DNA of 64,000 bases from the NCBI GenBank assembly GCA_024400915.1, contig JAKSLX010000014.1:10443-74442 (forward strand). Direction: 5' to 3'. Both the position numbers and the translations under genes were made by a program. The stretch comes from Treponema sp. GTDB taxonomy: Bacteria; Spirochaetota; Spirochaetia; Treponematales; Treponemataceae. Shown piece after piece: positions 34,310 through 44,482 of this stretch; position 1 is the stretch's first letter, and each line of letters starts with the position of its first letter. The notes beneath the pieces were generated by a model, which worked only from the letters and a program-made list of their open reading frames with translations, did no database searches and was not told where the DNA came from.

Positions 34310-35710
34310 TTACACCAGAGCAGGTCTAGAGAACATCTTTTTCCAATATATCAGAAGCATGATGATTGTTGTAAGGAAAGAAAGCGTGTCGGAAACAGGC
34401 CCAGTCCAAAGGACTCCTTCAACACCAAGGAAAATTGGAAGGATGAAGGTGAATGGAAGCTGGAACACAATCTGCTTTGAAAGTGAAAGAATTGAGGCCT
34501 GCATTGGATATCCTAAAGCCTGGAAAAAAATTCCGCTCATGATCTGGATACCAAGGGTTGGAATCAGCATAAGATAGATCCTCATGCATTTTATGGCAAA
34601 TTCATTGTAGATGTCGTTTTCAGAACCGAAGATGCTGATGATTGCCATTGGTTTGAGCTGTGCCACGAGAAATGCGCAAGTGCAGATTATTGTTGAGATT
34701 ACTGCCACAAGCTTGAACATTCTTTTTACGCGGTCATATTTTCCACTGCCATAATTGTATCCAAAGATTGGCTGTGCGCCTGCAGAAAGGCCGATCACGA
34801 TGCTCATGATGATAGAGAAAGTCTTCATCGTGATTCCAAGAGTTGTGACCGGAATGTCTGGACCGTATTTTGATTTCAATCCGTATGCTACAAGGACATT
34901 GTTTCTGGCTGCAATCGCAATGACCAATGCCATCTGAGAAATGAAGCTTGAGACACCGAGCTTTGATACAACTGGAATATATGAAAGGCTTTTCTTCCAT
35001 AAAAAGCGGTGGAGCTTTACGCTCTTCATTTTTCTTGTGAAGTAATAGATATTCAGAATTCCGTTTGCTGCCTGTCCAAGAATTGTGGCCAAAGCTGCAC
35101 CCTTTACTCCCCAATGGAAGATGAAGATAAAAATAGGATCCAGCACAACATTTATGATTGTTCCTGTAAAAAGACCGATCATGTTGAATCTTGGGTTGCC
35201 GTCAGCGCGGATTATGCTAGAACCTCCAGAACAGATTGCGCAGAAAGGAAGACCGATTGTGATTATCCGGCCATATTCGACCGCATAGGGAAGAATCCCA
35301 TCGGAAGCTCCGAAAATTCGGCACAATGGTTTCATGAAGATCATGTAGAGGATTGCAAGGAAAAGTCCAATTGTCAAAAATCCTATGATTCCTGCCATTG
35401 TTCCTTTTGCGGCCTCTTCTTCCTTTTTTTCTCCAAGCTTGAGGCTTAGGAATGCTGCGGCGCCGTCACCGAATAGAAGTGAGAATGCCATGGCAAATGT
35501 AACGACTGGAAAAATAACAGAGGTAGCGCCGTTTCCAAGATACCCGACTCCTCGTCCAATAAAAATCTGGTCAACGATGTTATAGAAGGAATTTACCACC
35601 ATGGAAATGATTCCAGGAATGGCGAATTTTGCCAGAAGCTTTCCGATTCTTTCAGTTCCTAAGATATTTTCTTTAGGTGATTCATTTGTTGATTCATTAT
35701 CTTTTTTCAT
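34310..35710 (-). CDS. MATE-family efflux protein (MepA-like)
   Basis: About 466 residues with 12 hydrophobic helices, only distantly similar to the MATE protein at 25790. The NSFYNIVDQIFIGRGVGYLGNGA segment at helix 1-2 and QPIFGYNYGSGKYDRVKRMFK after helix 8 are typical of the DinF/MepA-type branch of Gram-positives and anaerobes. The substrate is unknown. The ATG at 35710 (MKKDNES) gives the usual hydrophilic N-tail; extending to 35806 would add a cysteine-containing segment not seen in the family. It converges with the cyclo-ligase and diverges from sbcD. Confidence 0.87.
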   Translation of the reverse strand: MKKDNESTNESPKENILGTERIGKLLAKFAIPGIISMVVNSFYNIVDQIFIGRGVGYLGNGATSVIFPVVTFAMAFSLLFGDGAAAFLSLKLGEKKEEEAAKGTMAGIIGFLTIGLFLAILYMIFMKPLCRIFGASDGILPYAVEYGRIITIGLPFCAICSGGSSIIRADGNPRFNMIGLFTGTIINVVLDPIFIFIFHWGVKGAALATILGQAANGILNIYYFTRKMKSVKLHRFLWKKSLSYIPVVSKLGVSSFISQMALVIAIAARNNVLVAYGLKSKYGPDIPVTTLGITMKTFSIIMSIVIGLSAGAQPIFGYNYGSGKYDRVKRMFKLVAVISTIICTCAFLVAQLKPMAIISIFGSENDIYNEFAIKCMRIYLMLIPTLGIQIMSGIFFQALGYPMQASILSLSKQIVFQLPFTFILPIFLGVEGVLWTGPVSDTLSFLTTIIMLLIYWKKMFSRPALV

Positions 35711-35875
35711 ATGTTTAGATAATAACGATAAATAAAATTGACTGCAATCAGAGGAAATTTCTGCGGTTTGGTTGAAAATGCAACTAAAGGATATTTTTTT
35801 TGTCATTTTTTCAATGGACGTTTCTCAAAATGTGGATATATTATGTTAGATACATAGAATCGGAAAAGGAAAAAA

Positions 35876-37225
35876 ATGAAATTCATACATACAGCAGACT
35901 GGCATCTTGGAAACAGGATGCACGACATTGAGCGCAATGAGGAATTTAAATCGTTTCTGTCATGGCTAAAGAATGTGATTGTTGAAGAGAAAGCGGAAGG
36001 ATTGATTGTTTCCGGTGACATTTTTGATACCGCGAATCCTCCTACAGAATCAAGACGGCAGTACATAAAATTCCTTGCGTCGCTTCTGGATACCTGCTGC
36101 AGGAATGTGATAGTTGTCGGCGGAAACCATGATTCCGGTGCTTTGCTGGATTCAGAAAAAGATATTCTTGCGGCCTTGGACATTCATGTCGTTGGTTCAA
36201 TTTCTAATATCCGCCTGGAAGACATGGTTTTTGAGCTGAAGGATGATAATGATGATGCGTCCGCAATCTGTGTTGCCATTCCTTTTGTCCGTGAAAATGA
36301 TCTTAGGGATTATTTTGATGAAGAGGTTGAGGACGGCTGTTTCAGCGATCAGGCTTATGGTGCCTTGTACAATAAGGCGCTTGAAATCGCAAAAAAAATG
36401 CGGGGGGATCGCCAAATTCCGATTATCGCCACAGGCCATCTTTATGCGGCGAATCTTGAAGGCAGGTTTTCAGCAGCGGAAAAGGAATCTGGTTCAGATG
36501 ACGGACGAAGAATCCTTGATGTTGTAGGAAAACTTGGATCTGTCCATGCATCTGTTTTTTCTCCTGAATACGATTATGTCGCTCTCGGTCACATCCATTA
36601 CACGACCATGGTGGATAAGAATCCCAAGGTGAGATATTCCGGTTCGCCTTTTATTCTTGGATTCGATGAAGCTCATCTTGACCGCAATGTGTTGAGCGTG
36701 AATGTGGAAAAAGGGAAGAAACCGGAAGTCAATAAGATTGCGGTTCCAAGGACAGTCGAATATAGAAGGATTTCTGGAGACTGTGAGACTATCCGCAAGG
36801 AGCTTGAAAAATATCATTTGAAGGAAGCGGATGGAATCACAGGCAAGTACATGGAAAGTCATCTGGAGCTCTATTATAAGAGGGAAGATGGAATCAACAT
36901 CAACGATGAGCTTGAAGGCCTGATCACTGAGCTGAAGGAAAAAGAAGTCTATGTCGCCAGCAGAAGGGTGCAGGATGTGGGAAAAATCATGAATGGTGAA
37001 AATCCATATTGCGACGATATGGATGAACTTAAAAACATGGCTCCTGAGGAAATCTTTAAGGCGCTTCTGCTTTCCAAGTCCCCAATCGATCTAGGTGAAA
37101 TGGAAGAAGATATGACTGACGAGGAAAAAGATAAGAAAATCAGGGAAAAGCAGGATGAAATCGTAAAAAAATATCTTCCTACCTTTATGGAAATCTATAG
37201 CTCAGTTCAAAATGGAGATATGTAA
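35876..37225 (+). CDS. sbcD: SbcD-type DNA exonuclease subunit (Mre11 family)
   Basis: A 449-residue metallophosphoesterase. The phosphoesterase motifs are in order: MKFIHTADWHLG (DxH), VSGDIFD (GDxxD), VVGGNHDS (GNHD), then ATGHLYA and ALGHIHYTT. The C-terminal capping region (about 280-449) is helical and charged. SbcD cuts hairpins and trims DNA ends when bound to SbcC, and removes cruciforms that form at inverted repeats during replication. The ribosome site is AAAGGA. Its stop codon immediately precedes the sbcC ATG, so the two subunits are coupled. It could matter for the palindromic repeats in this replicon. Confidence 0.95.
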   Translation: MKFIHTADWHLGNRMHDIERNEEFKSFLSWLKNVIVEEKAEGLIVSGDIFDTANPPTESRRQYIKFLASLLDTCCRNVIVVGGNHDSGALLDSEKDILAALDIHVVGSISNIRLEDMVFELKDDNDDASAICVAIPFVRENDLRDYFDEEVEDGCFSDQAYGALYNKALEIAKKMRGDRQIPIIATGHLYAANLEGRFSAAEKESGSDDGRRILDVVGKLGSVHASVFSPEYDYVALGHIHYTTMVDKNPKVRYSGSPFILGFDEAHLDRNVLSVNVEKGKKPEVNKIAVPRTVEYRRISGDCETIRKELEKYHLKEADGITGKYMESHLELYYKREDGININDELEGLITELKEKEVYVASRRVQDVGKIMNGENPYCDDMDELKNMAPEEIFKALLLSKSPIDLGEMEEDMTDEEKDKKIREKQDEIVKKYLPTFMEIYSSVQNGDM

Positions 37226-40200
37226 ATGAAAATCACCAAGATAGAAATCGAAAACATAAACTCCCTCAAAGGAAAATGGACAATAGATTTTGCGCACCCG
37301 GATTACGAGAAGAACCATAACCTTTTTGTTATTTGTGGTGATACAGGTGCCGGAAAGACCACAATCCTTGATGCGATCACCCTCGCTCTTTATGGAAGGA
37401 CTCCTAGACAGACAAGCTTCTCTTCTCAGAATGAATTGATGACCCGCCATACCACAAAATGCTCGGCCCGTGTTACCTATGAATGCAGGCAAGGACGGTT
37501 CACATCAGAATTTTCCCAGAGAAGGGCCAGAGATAAGCTGGATGGAAATCTTAGCGCAGCCCAGGGAAGAATCGTCAATCTTGATACAAACGAAGAATTT
37601 TCAAATCTCGCCCAAAGTTCCTTGCAGAAAAAGACCAGCGAAATTATCCAGCTGGATTACGACCAGTTCTGCCGTTCAATCATGCTTGCCCAGGGACAGT
37701 TTGACGATTTTATAAAAGGAGATCCAAGATCAAAAGCCGGGATTCTCGCAAAACTGAACGGAACAGAAAACTACAAGCTTTTTGCCAACAGGCTCTGGAT
37801 GACCGGTAAACAGAAAATCGCTGAATATGATGAAAACAGAAAACAGCTTGATGGAATGAAAATTCTTACTCCAGAAGAGGTCGAGTCCAAAAATAAGGAT
37901 ATTGAGATCAAGAATGAAGAGATTATTTCAATCCAAAAAGAAATGGACAGGAATACAGAAAATATTGCCTGGCTGGAAAAGCTTGCTGATCTGAATGAAA
38001 AGCTCAAAGAGGCGGAAAACCGTCGAGAAGAATTCGAACAGGATGAGATTTGTTTTAACGAGAAAAAAGGTTTGCTGGAGACTTCAGAAAAATCAAGAAA
38101 CTGTGAGGCTTTTTACGCAAGCTTCAATCAAATTCGTGAAAGTCAGAAGGCAGATGAAGATTTCTTGAAGGAAAATGGTCCACATCTTGCAGAGCTGGAA
38201 AAAGCAGTTGCTGATGCAAAGCTTGAAACCGGCAAGAAAGAATCTGAGCTAAAGGCTTTGAAGGAAAAAGAGGATTCCTGCCGTGAAACCTGGAACAAAG
38301 TGCGGGCATTGGATGAAAAAATCTCATCAAATTCAGAATCCCTTGGGGAAGCCGAAAAACGGGTTGAAGAAGCCAACAAAGAACTGGCAGAGAAAACAAA
38401 GAAATTTGATGGCCTAAAGAAAGATGTGGAAATTCTCAGTGAAGAAATCAGTCAGCTGGAAGAATATATCCAGGAAAATGAAAAAGACGGAAAACTGGAA
38501 GGTTTGGTTTCCGCCCTTGAAATCCTGAAAAAAAATCTGAATGGATATGAACATGCAGTTGATTCAAAGCATTCGGAAAAGAAGGATGCCGCCGCAGAGA
38601 TTGAGTCATCAGAAAAGAAGATAACGGAAGCTTCAGTAAAAATAGAAGAACTGAATCTGGCTCTTAAAGAACTGGTCAATACTGAATATGTCGCTGTTTC
38701 ACTTCTGCTTCGAAAAGGATTGGAAAAAGGTAAATCCTGTCCAATATGCGGCTCAAAGGATCATCCTGCCTGCGAACACGAAGAAGATGCTTCGGAAATG
38801 GATTCCGGAACCCAGAAGGTTGGAATGGACATTTCTGAATTGAACAGGAAAATCGAATCAGAAGAGCAGACAAAAGCTGAGGCAGAAAGATTAAAGACTG
38901 AGGCTGCAGGAACGATTGTGCGGCTTGAGAAAGAAATTTCAGAATTGGAGGAAAAGATTGATTGTGAAATTTCTGAGATGAATGAAAAGATCCTTCCTTG
39001 GGAAAAATCTGTGAGCAGACAGAATTCCAGACAGCAGATTTCAGATATCATTGATGAATTCCAAGTTAAGCAGGAGCAGCTGAAAACAAAATCAGAAAAG
39101 CTCACCAAGAAAAGGAACGAAAAAACGGCGGCTGAATCTGCATTGGCGGAAATCGATGTTGCAGCCTTGAATCGCAGGGTGGATGAGGAAAACGGAAAAA
39201 AATGTGAGATCCAGCAATTGCTGAACCTAATTCTTGAAGAAAGGAAGGATCTGTTTGAGGACAAAGATGTGGACTCCGAAGAAAAGGAATTCAATGGGAA
39301 ATTAAAGAAAGCCTCAATGGAATTTGATGATGCCAAAGAGGAAACTGCAAGAATTTCAAATGAAATGTCGGGACTTCAGGGACAGATCACAAAATGCAGA
39401 AATAACATTGAGTCCAGAAAAGAAGAATACGAAAAATCCGAAAAGACATTCCTGGAGGCCTTAAAGAAAAACGGTTTTGCAGATGAGGCGGAATTCTTAG
39501 GAAGCAGAATCAGCGAAGAAGCTTTGGCTGCTCTTAAGAAAGAAAAAGAGGATATCGCCAGAAGGGATGCGGAAACCATCACTACTGTAAATTCCTGCAA
39601 GAAAGAGAAGGAAGATTGCGCAAAGCTGAACAAAACAAATTCTTCTCTTGATGAACTGCAGAAAATCAAGAATGAACTGGTGGATAAAAAAGACAGCCTG
39701 AACAAAGAGATTGGATCGATCAACAACGAGCTTGCGGTCAATGATGAAAATAAGACCATCTATGACGAGAAAAAAGCGATTGTCGATGGATTGTATGAGG
39801 AGAAAGTATTCTGGGAGCAGATCCAGAGATTTGTTGGAAAGCAGGATGGCAGCGACTTTGAGGTCTTTGTTGAAGCCCTTGCATTCAAGAATCTTCTGCT
39901 GAAGGCGAACAAATATGTTTTTGCGATTACGGGAAGATATACCCTTGTTCAGAAAGAAGGCCAGGTGGATTTTCTTGTGCATGATGTGAACTATCCTGAC
40001 GCAAAGGATGACAGGCCTGTCTCGAACATGAGTGGTGGAGAAAAATTCATAATCAGCCTTTCTCTTGCTTTGGGTATCGCAGAATTGGCCAGCAGAAATG
40101 TGCAGGTTGATTCTCTGTTCCTTGATGAAGGATTTGGAACATTAAGTGGACAGCCTTTGGTCGAGGCGATAAATGCCCTTAAATCTTTGCAGAGCAGTGG

Positions 40201-40324
40201 AAAGATGCTGGGTATAATCACCCATGTAAATGATGTGATAAGGGAATTTGATCAGAAAATCGCTGCGGTCAGAACGGATGGCGGAGTCAGTGAATTGATT
40301 GGTTCTGGAGTCAGCCGAGGATAA
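37226..40324 (+). CDS. sbcC: SbcC-type SMC-like ATPase subunit (Rad50 family)
   Basis: A 1032-residue ABC-type ATPase. Walker A lies in CGDTGAGKTTILDAI at about residues 37-51. Two long coiled-coil arms (about 180-480 and 540-860) flank a zinc hook CPICG near residues 503-507. The C-terminal half has the ABC signature NMSGGEKFIISLSLALG and Walker B DSLFLDEGFGTLS. With SbcD it forms the MR-type complex that opens hairpin DNA and processes double-strand breaks. It begins directly at the sbcD stop. The AAA ATPase gene follows after 66 bases, on the same strand. Confidence 0.95.
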   Translation: MKITKIEIENINSLKGKWTIDFAHPDYEKNHNLFVICGDTGAGKTTILDAITLALYGRTPRQTSFSSQNELMTRHTTKCSARVTYECRQGRFTSEFSQRRARDKLDGNLSAAQGRIVNLDTNEEFSNLAQSSLQKKTSEIIQLDYDQFCRSIMLAQGQFDDFIKGDPRSKAGILAKLNGTENYKLFANRLWMTGKQKIAEYDENRKQLDGMKILTPEEVESKNKDIEIKNEEIISIQKEMDRNTENIAWLEKLADLNEKLKEAENRREEFEQDEICFNEKKGLLETSEKSRNCEAFYASFNQIRESQKADEDFLKENGPHLAELEKAVADAKLETGKKESELKALKEKEDSCRETWNKVRALDEKISSNSESLGEAEKRVEEANKELAEKTKKFDGLKKDVEILSEEISQLEEYIQENEKDGKLEGLVSALEILKKNLNGYEHAVDSKHSEKKDAAAEIESSEKKITEASVKIEELNLALKELVNTEYVAVSLLLRKGLEKGKSCPICGSKDHPACEHEEDASEMDSGTQKVGMDISELNRKIESEEQTKAEAERLKTEAAGTIVRLEKEISELEEKIDCEISEMNEKILPWEKSVSRQNSRQQISDIIDEFQVKQEQLKTKSEKLTKKRNEKTAAESALAEIDVAALNRRVDEENGKKCEIQQLLNLILEERKDLFEDKDVDSEEKEFNGKLKKASMEFDDAKEETARISNEMSGLQGQITKCRNNIESRKEEYEKSEKTFLEALKKNGFADEAEFLGSRISEEALAALKKEKEDIARRDAETITTVNSCKKEKEDCAKLNKTNSSLDELQKIKNELVDKKDSLNKEIGSINNELAVNDENKTIYDEKKAIVDGLYEEKVFWEQIQRFVGKQDGSDFEVFVEALAFKNLLLKANKYVFAITGRYTLVQKEGQVDFLVHDVNYPDAKDDRPVSNMSGGEKFIISLSLALGIAELASRNVQVDSLFLDEGFGTLSGQPLVEAINALKSLQSSGKMLGIITHVNDVIREFDQKIAAVRTDGGVSELIGSGVSRG

Positions 40325-40390
40325 AATTTATCTTTAAAATTGCCATTTTGAGAATTCTTACTATATTAAGTGTACTCAAAGGGGCAATAT

Positions 40391-42547
40391 ATGAATAATT
40401 TATCAAATTCAATCTTAAATTCTATCATTGAAATCTCGGAAAAATGCAAGGACAGTGGACTTTCAGAAAATGTGGTATGCGAAATTGAACCACAGCTGGA
40501 ATCGCTGTCTGAAAGTCTTCATATCGAAAAAGAAATTGAGGTCATCTTCTTTGCGTTGATTTTTGCGCTTCAGAATCAGTACAACGACTCTGTGAACCTT
40601 CATCAGATCGCCGATTTCTTGGATTATCCATTTCTCCATATACTTGAATATCGTAAGGCTTTAGATGTTTTGGAAGAGAAGAGCCTCATCTATATGTGCT
40701 CCAGAAACAATGCAGGCAATCAATCTGAAAACAATGGCTACAAAGTTATGAAGAGTGTCTCAAATTGTATCATCGATGGAACTCCAATTGTGGAAGTCGG
40801 TGCAAAAGAAAGAAGTCTTGAGGAAGTGATTTGCGAGGTACTTAATATTGGGGACTGCTATCGTGAAGACTACATGGATGTCACTGAATATACGCGACAA
40901 ATAATCGCATTTGAGAAAAAATATAAGGAAATTGGGCTGATAAAGAATATTACAGAACGGTTTCCTGATGAAATTGACAGCAGAATCCTCCTTTATTTCT
41001 ATTGTTACTCTGTGATTTTTGGAGAGCCTTTTTGCGAATCAAACAGCAGAAATTCAAGACGAGGCCCAATAGCCTGCGGTTTTATTCCTAATCCTCAAAG
41101 AATCGGCAGAAGAAAGGCCCTTACTAAAGGAGATGACATCCTGTTGAAGGAAGGGTACTTGGAAAAATTCTATACGGAAGATCTGAATTCCATGAGAGAC
41201 GAATTTTATGTTGATTACAGGCTGACAAAAAAAGGTCTGAATCAGTTTTTTGGTTCAAGTGCTGATTCATACACAGTGGAAAGCGAAGATTTATCGGAAT
41301 TGGACCAGACAGTCAATGCAATCAGAGATTTTGCCCGCATTTACGAAAACAGTTCGGGAGGCGTTGAGAAATACAGAAATTTGGAAGAAAGCGAAACTGA
41401 ATCAATCATCAAATTTGAATATTTCAAAAAAATTAAAACCTTGGTTCCTAACGCTTTTGACCGCTGGCTTTATATTGATTGTGTGAACGACTTTATTGTG
41501 GGTTATAAAAGCGGATTGACTCATACGGTCAAGGACCTTCACGGACGTAGCCCAAAATATTTCCAGACAATCAGAAGCTTTATTGATGAAAAGCATTTTC
41601 TGCAGGAAGCAGGTCTTCTTGAAATAGAGAAGGAAGAGGTTGTGGACAAAGCAAAAATCGTCCTTACAGATAAATCCATAGAATTGCTTTATGGCGAGAA
41701 TGCTGACATCTACAAAGTCAAGAAGAATTCTTCCAATATCATGGAGCCTGAATCCCTTGTAGAAAAGGCACTGTTCTATACAGAAGATATGCAGGACCAG
41801 ATCGAAATGCTCGGTCAAAGCCTGGAACAGAAGAATCTTGATGCAATCCAGGCTCGGCTTGAATCAAAGGGACTTTCCAAAGGATTTGCGGCAATCTTGT
41901 ATGGCGCTCCAGGCACCGGAAAGACAGAAACCGTAATCCAGCTGGCAAAAAGGACCAACAGAAAAATTCTGCATGTGGATATTTCTGAGTCAAAGTCAAT
42001 GTGGTTTGGAGAGAGCGAAAAGCTTATCAAGAAAATTTTCACTGATTACAGGTCATTGTGTAAATCCTGCAAGAATCGCGGGGAAAATACACCTATTCTG
42101 TTGTTCAACGAGGCGGATGCCCTGATCTGCAAAAGAAACAAGCTGGAAGGTGGCGGAACCCGTCAGACAGAAAATGCGATGCAGAACATTCTGCTGGAGG
42201 AGATGGAAAAGCTTGATGGAATCATGATTGCCACAACCAACCTTTCTGAGAATATGGATGCCGCTTTTGAAAGACGTTTCCTGTTCAAGATAAAGTATTC
42301 AAAACCAGACGTTGAGGTCAGAAGCAAAATCTGGATGAACAAGATAAAGTCTTTGTCTGATGAAGATGCCTGTGCTCTTGCAAAGGATTTTGATTTCAGT
42401 GGTGGGGAGATTGATAACATAGTCCGCAAAAGTGAGATTGATGAAATCATCACCGGAATCCGTCCTGCTTATGGCCGCCTTTTTGAGCTTTGCCAGAAAG
42501 AACGCCTTGAGAAAACTGGAAGCAAGGTGATGGGTTTTGCGGTCTAG
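40391..42547 (+). CDS. AAA+ ATPase with long N-terminal region
   Basis: About 718 residues. The AAA+ module is at the C-terminus: Walker A GAPGTGKTE at about residues 505-513 and a Walker B reading ILLFNEAD near 570, with Asn at the position more often Asp; then MIATTNLSENMDAAFERRF (sensor 1 and arginine finger region). This NEAD variant is common in a group of stand-alone bacterial AAA proteins. The first 480 residues are soluble, helical and unassigned, with segments suggestive of winged helices. It may remodel a protein or DNA complex. AGGGG supports the ATG at 40391. Its position after sbcDC suggests shared use, unproven. Confidence 0.8.
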   Translation: MNNLSNSILNSIIEISEKCKDSGLSENVVCEIEPQLESLSESLHIEKEIEVIFFALIFALQNQYNDSVNLHQIADFLDYPFLHILEYRKALDVLEEKSLIYMCSRNNAGNQSENNGYKVMKSVSNCIIDGTPIVEVGAKERSLEEVICEVLNIGDCYREDYMDVTEYTRQIIAFEKKYKEIGLIKNITERFPDEIDSRILLYFYCYSVIFGEPFCESNSRNSRRGPIACGFIPNPQRIGRRKALTKGDDILLKEGYLEKFYTEDLNSMRDEFYVDYRLTKKGLNQFFGSSADSYTVESEDLSELDQTVNAIRDFARIYENSSGGVEKYRNLEESETESIIKFEYFKKIKTLVPNAFDRWLYIDCVNDFIVGYKSGLTHTVKDLHGRSPKYFQTIRSFIDEKHFLQEAGLLEIEKEEVVDKAKIVLTDKSIELLYGENADIYKVKKNSSNIMEPESLVEKALFYTEDMQDQIEMLGQSLEQKNLDAIQARLESKGLSKGFAAILYGAPGTGKTETVIQLAKRTNRKILHVDISESKSMWFGESEKLIKKIFTDYRSLCKSCKNRGENTPILLFNEADALICKRNKLEGGGTRQTENAMQNILLEEMEKLDGIMIATTNLSENMDAAFERRFLFKIKYSKPDVEVRSKIWMNKIKSLSDEDACALAKDFDFSGGEIDNIVRKSEIDEIITGIRPAYGRLFELCQKERLEKTGSKVMGFAV

Positions 42548-42622
42548 AAAATAGATAGAATTCTAAGTTTATGGATAAAATTTTATAAGGGATTGTTGTT
42601 AAAAAGATTTTGATTTTTTGGT

Positions 42623-43567
42623 ATGCTCAGAATGATGTTTACAACAATCCTAATTCTGGTAATCGGAATTTCAATTCTATTCATAAGCTTGGCATGTAAC
42701 GGAGTCATCGACCTGTCGGTGAAATATGCCATTTTCATTTCGGCTTTCACGATCATAATCACTCTTATTCAATTTGTTGCTCATCGATATCTTAAAAATA
42801 AGAATAAGAAAACTGTCGCCAAGACTGTGGAATATATGGACAAGGTCATTGCTGAACTAAGCGAGAACCAGTTTTATCTTATGGAATTCGTGGCACAGAT
42901 TCTTGGTAGCCACGATCTTTTTACAGGACGACATGTAATCCATACCCAGTCTTATGTTGAGCTGATTGCGCTTAAATTGCGTGAACTGGGTTATTATCAG
43001 GAAGAGCTGACTGACCGGACGATCAAGAACATGAAGACCGCCGCATTCCTCCATGACATCGGAAAGATTCATATTCCGGAGGGAATCCTGAACAAGAATG
43101 GAAAATTCACTGATGAGGAATTCCAGCTTATGCGCTGCCATCCGGAAGAAGGCGCCAAGCTCATAGATTTTCTTCCTTTGGTTGATGATGGCGAATTCAA
43201 CAAAATCGCAGAGGAAATGACCTTGTGCCATCACGAAAAATGGGATGGTACAGGATATCCTTATCACCTGAAGGGAAACGAAATTCCTCTTTCCGCAAGA
43301 ATCATGGCAGGCGCGGATGTTCTGGATGCTCTTTTGAGCCGCCGCCTCTATAAATCCCCAGTTCCAATCACCGATGCGATTGAAAAATTCAAGATGGCTT
43401 CAGGCACACATTTTGAGCCATGCATTGTTGAGGCGGTAATTGCGCTTCAGGATCAGATCGATGAGGTTGACCGTATTTTCAAGGAAACCGAAGCCGCCAC
43501 AAATGAGGAAGAGCTTGCCTGGTGGGATAATTATCACGAGATGATTGAACGGGGAAGCAAACAGTAA
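42623..43567 (+). CDS. Membrane-bound HD-GYP phosphodiesterase
   Basis: A 314-residue protein with two N-terminal membrane helices (about 5-28 and 33-55), a short linker and an HD-GYP domain (about 85-285). Metal and catalytic motifs are intact: AFLHDIGKIHIPEGIL, MRCHPEEGAKL, and CHHEKWDGTGYP. It should hydrolyse cyclic di-GMP at the membrane. The start is uncertain: ATG codons at 42623, 42632 and 42635 are in frame and none has a good ribosome site; a TATGCT at 42622 would favour the later ones. PlsC follows after 53 bases. Confidence 0.9.
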   Translation: MLRMMFTTILILVIGISILFISLACNGVIDLSVKYAIFISAFTIIITLIQFVAHRYLKNKNKKTVAKTVEYMDKVIAELSENQFYLMEFVAQILGSHDLFTGRHVIHTQSYVELIALKLRELGYYQEELTDRTIKNMKTAAFLHDIGKIHIPEGILNKNGKFTDEEFQLMRCHPEEGAKLIDFLPLVDDGEFNKIAEEMTLCHHEKWDGTGYPYHLKGNEIPLSARIMAGADVLDALLSRRLYKSPVPITDAIEKFKMASGTHFEPCIVEAVIALQDQIDEVDRIFKETEAATNEEELAWWDNYHEMIERGSKQ

Positions 43568-43620
43568 AAAGCTTTGGCCAGGTAGTAGTATTTTATTTCA
43601 AGTTATAGGAAAATGGAAAT

Positions 43621-44373
43621 ATGATCAGAACAATTTTTAGGATAATAAAAGTAATATGCTGGATGCTTATTCGTGGCAAATGGCTTAGACTTGCAAAAAA
43701 ATATGATAGACAGGGCAACATTGAAGCCCGAGATAAAATCGTTCATGAAAAGGTTCCTTTATGGGCTCGCTATGTAGTTCAGCAATGTCCTGCAGAGGTG
43801 GAAGTCATTGGTGAAGAAAAAATCCCACAGGATCGGGCTGTAGTCTTTATCGCAAATCATCAGAGCAACATGGATATCCCGGTTCTCCTGGGCTATATCG
43901 ATAAGCTCATGTGTTTTGTTGCAAAGGCTGAGCTTTCAAAGATTCCTCTTCTTTATGATTGGATGAAGATGCTGCAGTGTACATTCATGGACAGAAAGAG
44001 TCCAAGATCTGCGGTAAAGGCGATGCATGATGCCGTTGACGGATTGAAGAAAGGCTATTCCCAGATGATTTTCCCTGAAGGAACAAGAAGCCGTGGCGGT
44101 GAACATCATGAATTCAAGGCCGGCAGCTTTAAGCTGGCATTCATGGCGGAAGCAACCATTGTTCCAGTCACAATTGATGGAACCTGGCGTTTGCTGGAAG
44201 AAAAAGGGGTGATGAGCAAGGGGAAAGTTACCGTCACAATTCATGATCCTATTGTGACAGCTGGCATGTCAAAGGACGAGATGAAGGAGCTTCCTCCAAA
44301 AATTGAACAGATTTGCTGCGCTGCTCTTCCTCCACCTAGGGAACTTCCTGCAAAGAAAAGAGGATTATTTTAA
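43621..44373 (+). CDS. plsC: 1-acyl-sn-glycerol-3-phosphate acyltransferase
   Basis: A 250-residue membrane-associated acyltransferase of phospholipid synthesis. Motif I NHQSNMD gives His80 and Asp85, motif II lies around FMDRKSPRSA, motif III is FPEGTRSRGG near residue 150, and motif IV is VPVTIDGTW. It adds the second acyl chain to lysophosphatidic acid to make phosphatidic acid. One hydrophobic N-terminal helix is present. The start is ATG 43621. It sits between an HD-GYP gene and a chemoreceptor gene; no functional link is evident. Confidence 0.92.
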   Translation: MIRTIFRIIKVICWMLIRGKWLRLAKKYDRQGNIEARDKIVHEKVPLWARYVVQQCPAEVEVIGEEKIPQDRAVVFIANHQSNMDIPVLLGYIDKLMCFVAKAELSKIPLLYDWMKMLQCTFMDRKSPRSAVKAMHDAVDGLKKGYSQMIFPEGTRSRGGEHHEFKAGSFKLAFMAEATIVPVTIDGTWRLLEEKGVMSKGKVTVTIHDPIVTAGMSKDEMKELPPKIEQICCAALPPPRELPAKKRGLF

Positions 44374-44482
44374 TAAATTTTCTTTATAAATCAAAATAAA
44401 CTACATAACCGAAAAGATTACACCATTAATAAATAAAATGTTATGTTATAATTGTCTGAATAATATTTTGGTGGAGAAGGTT

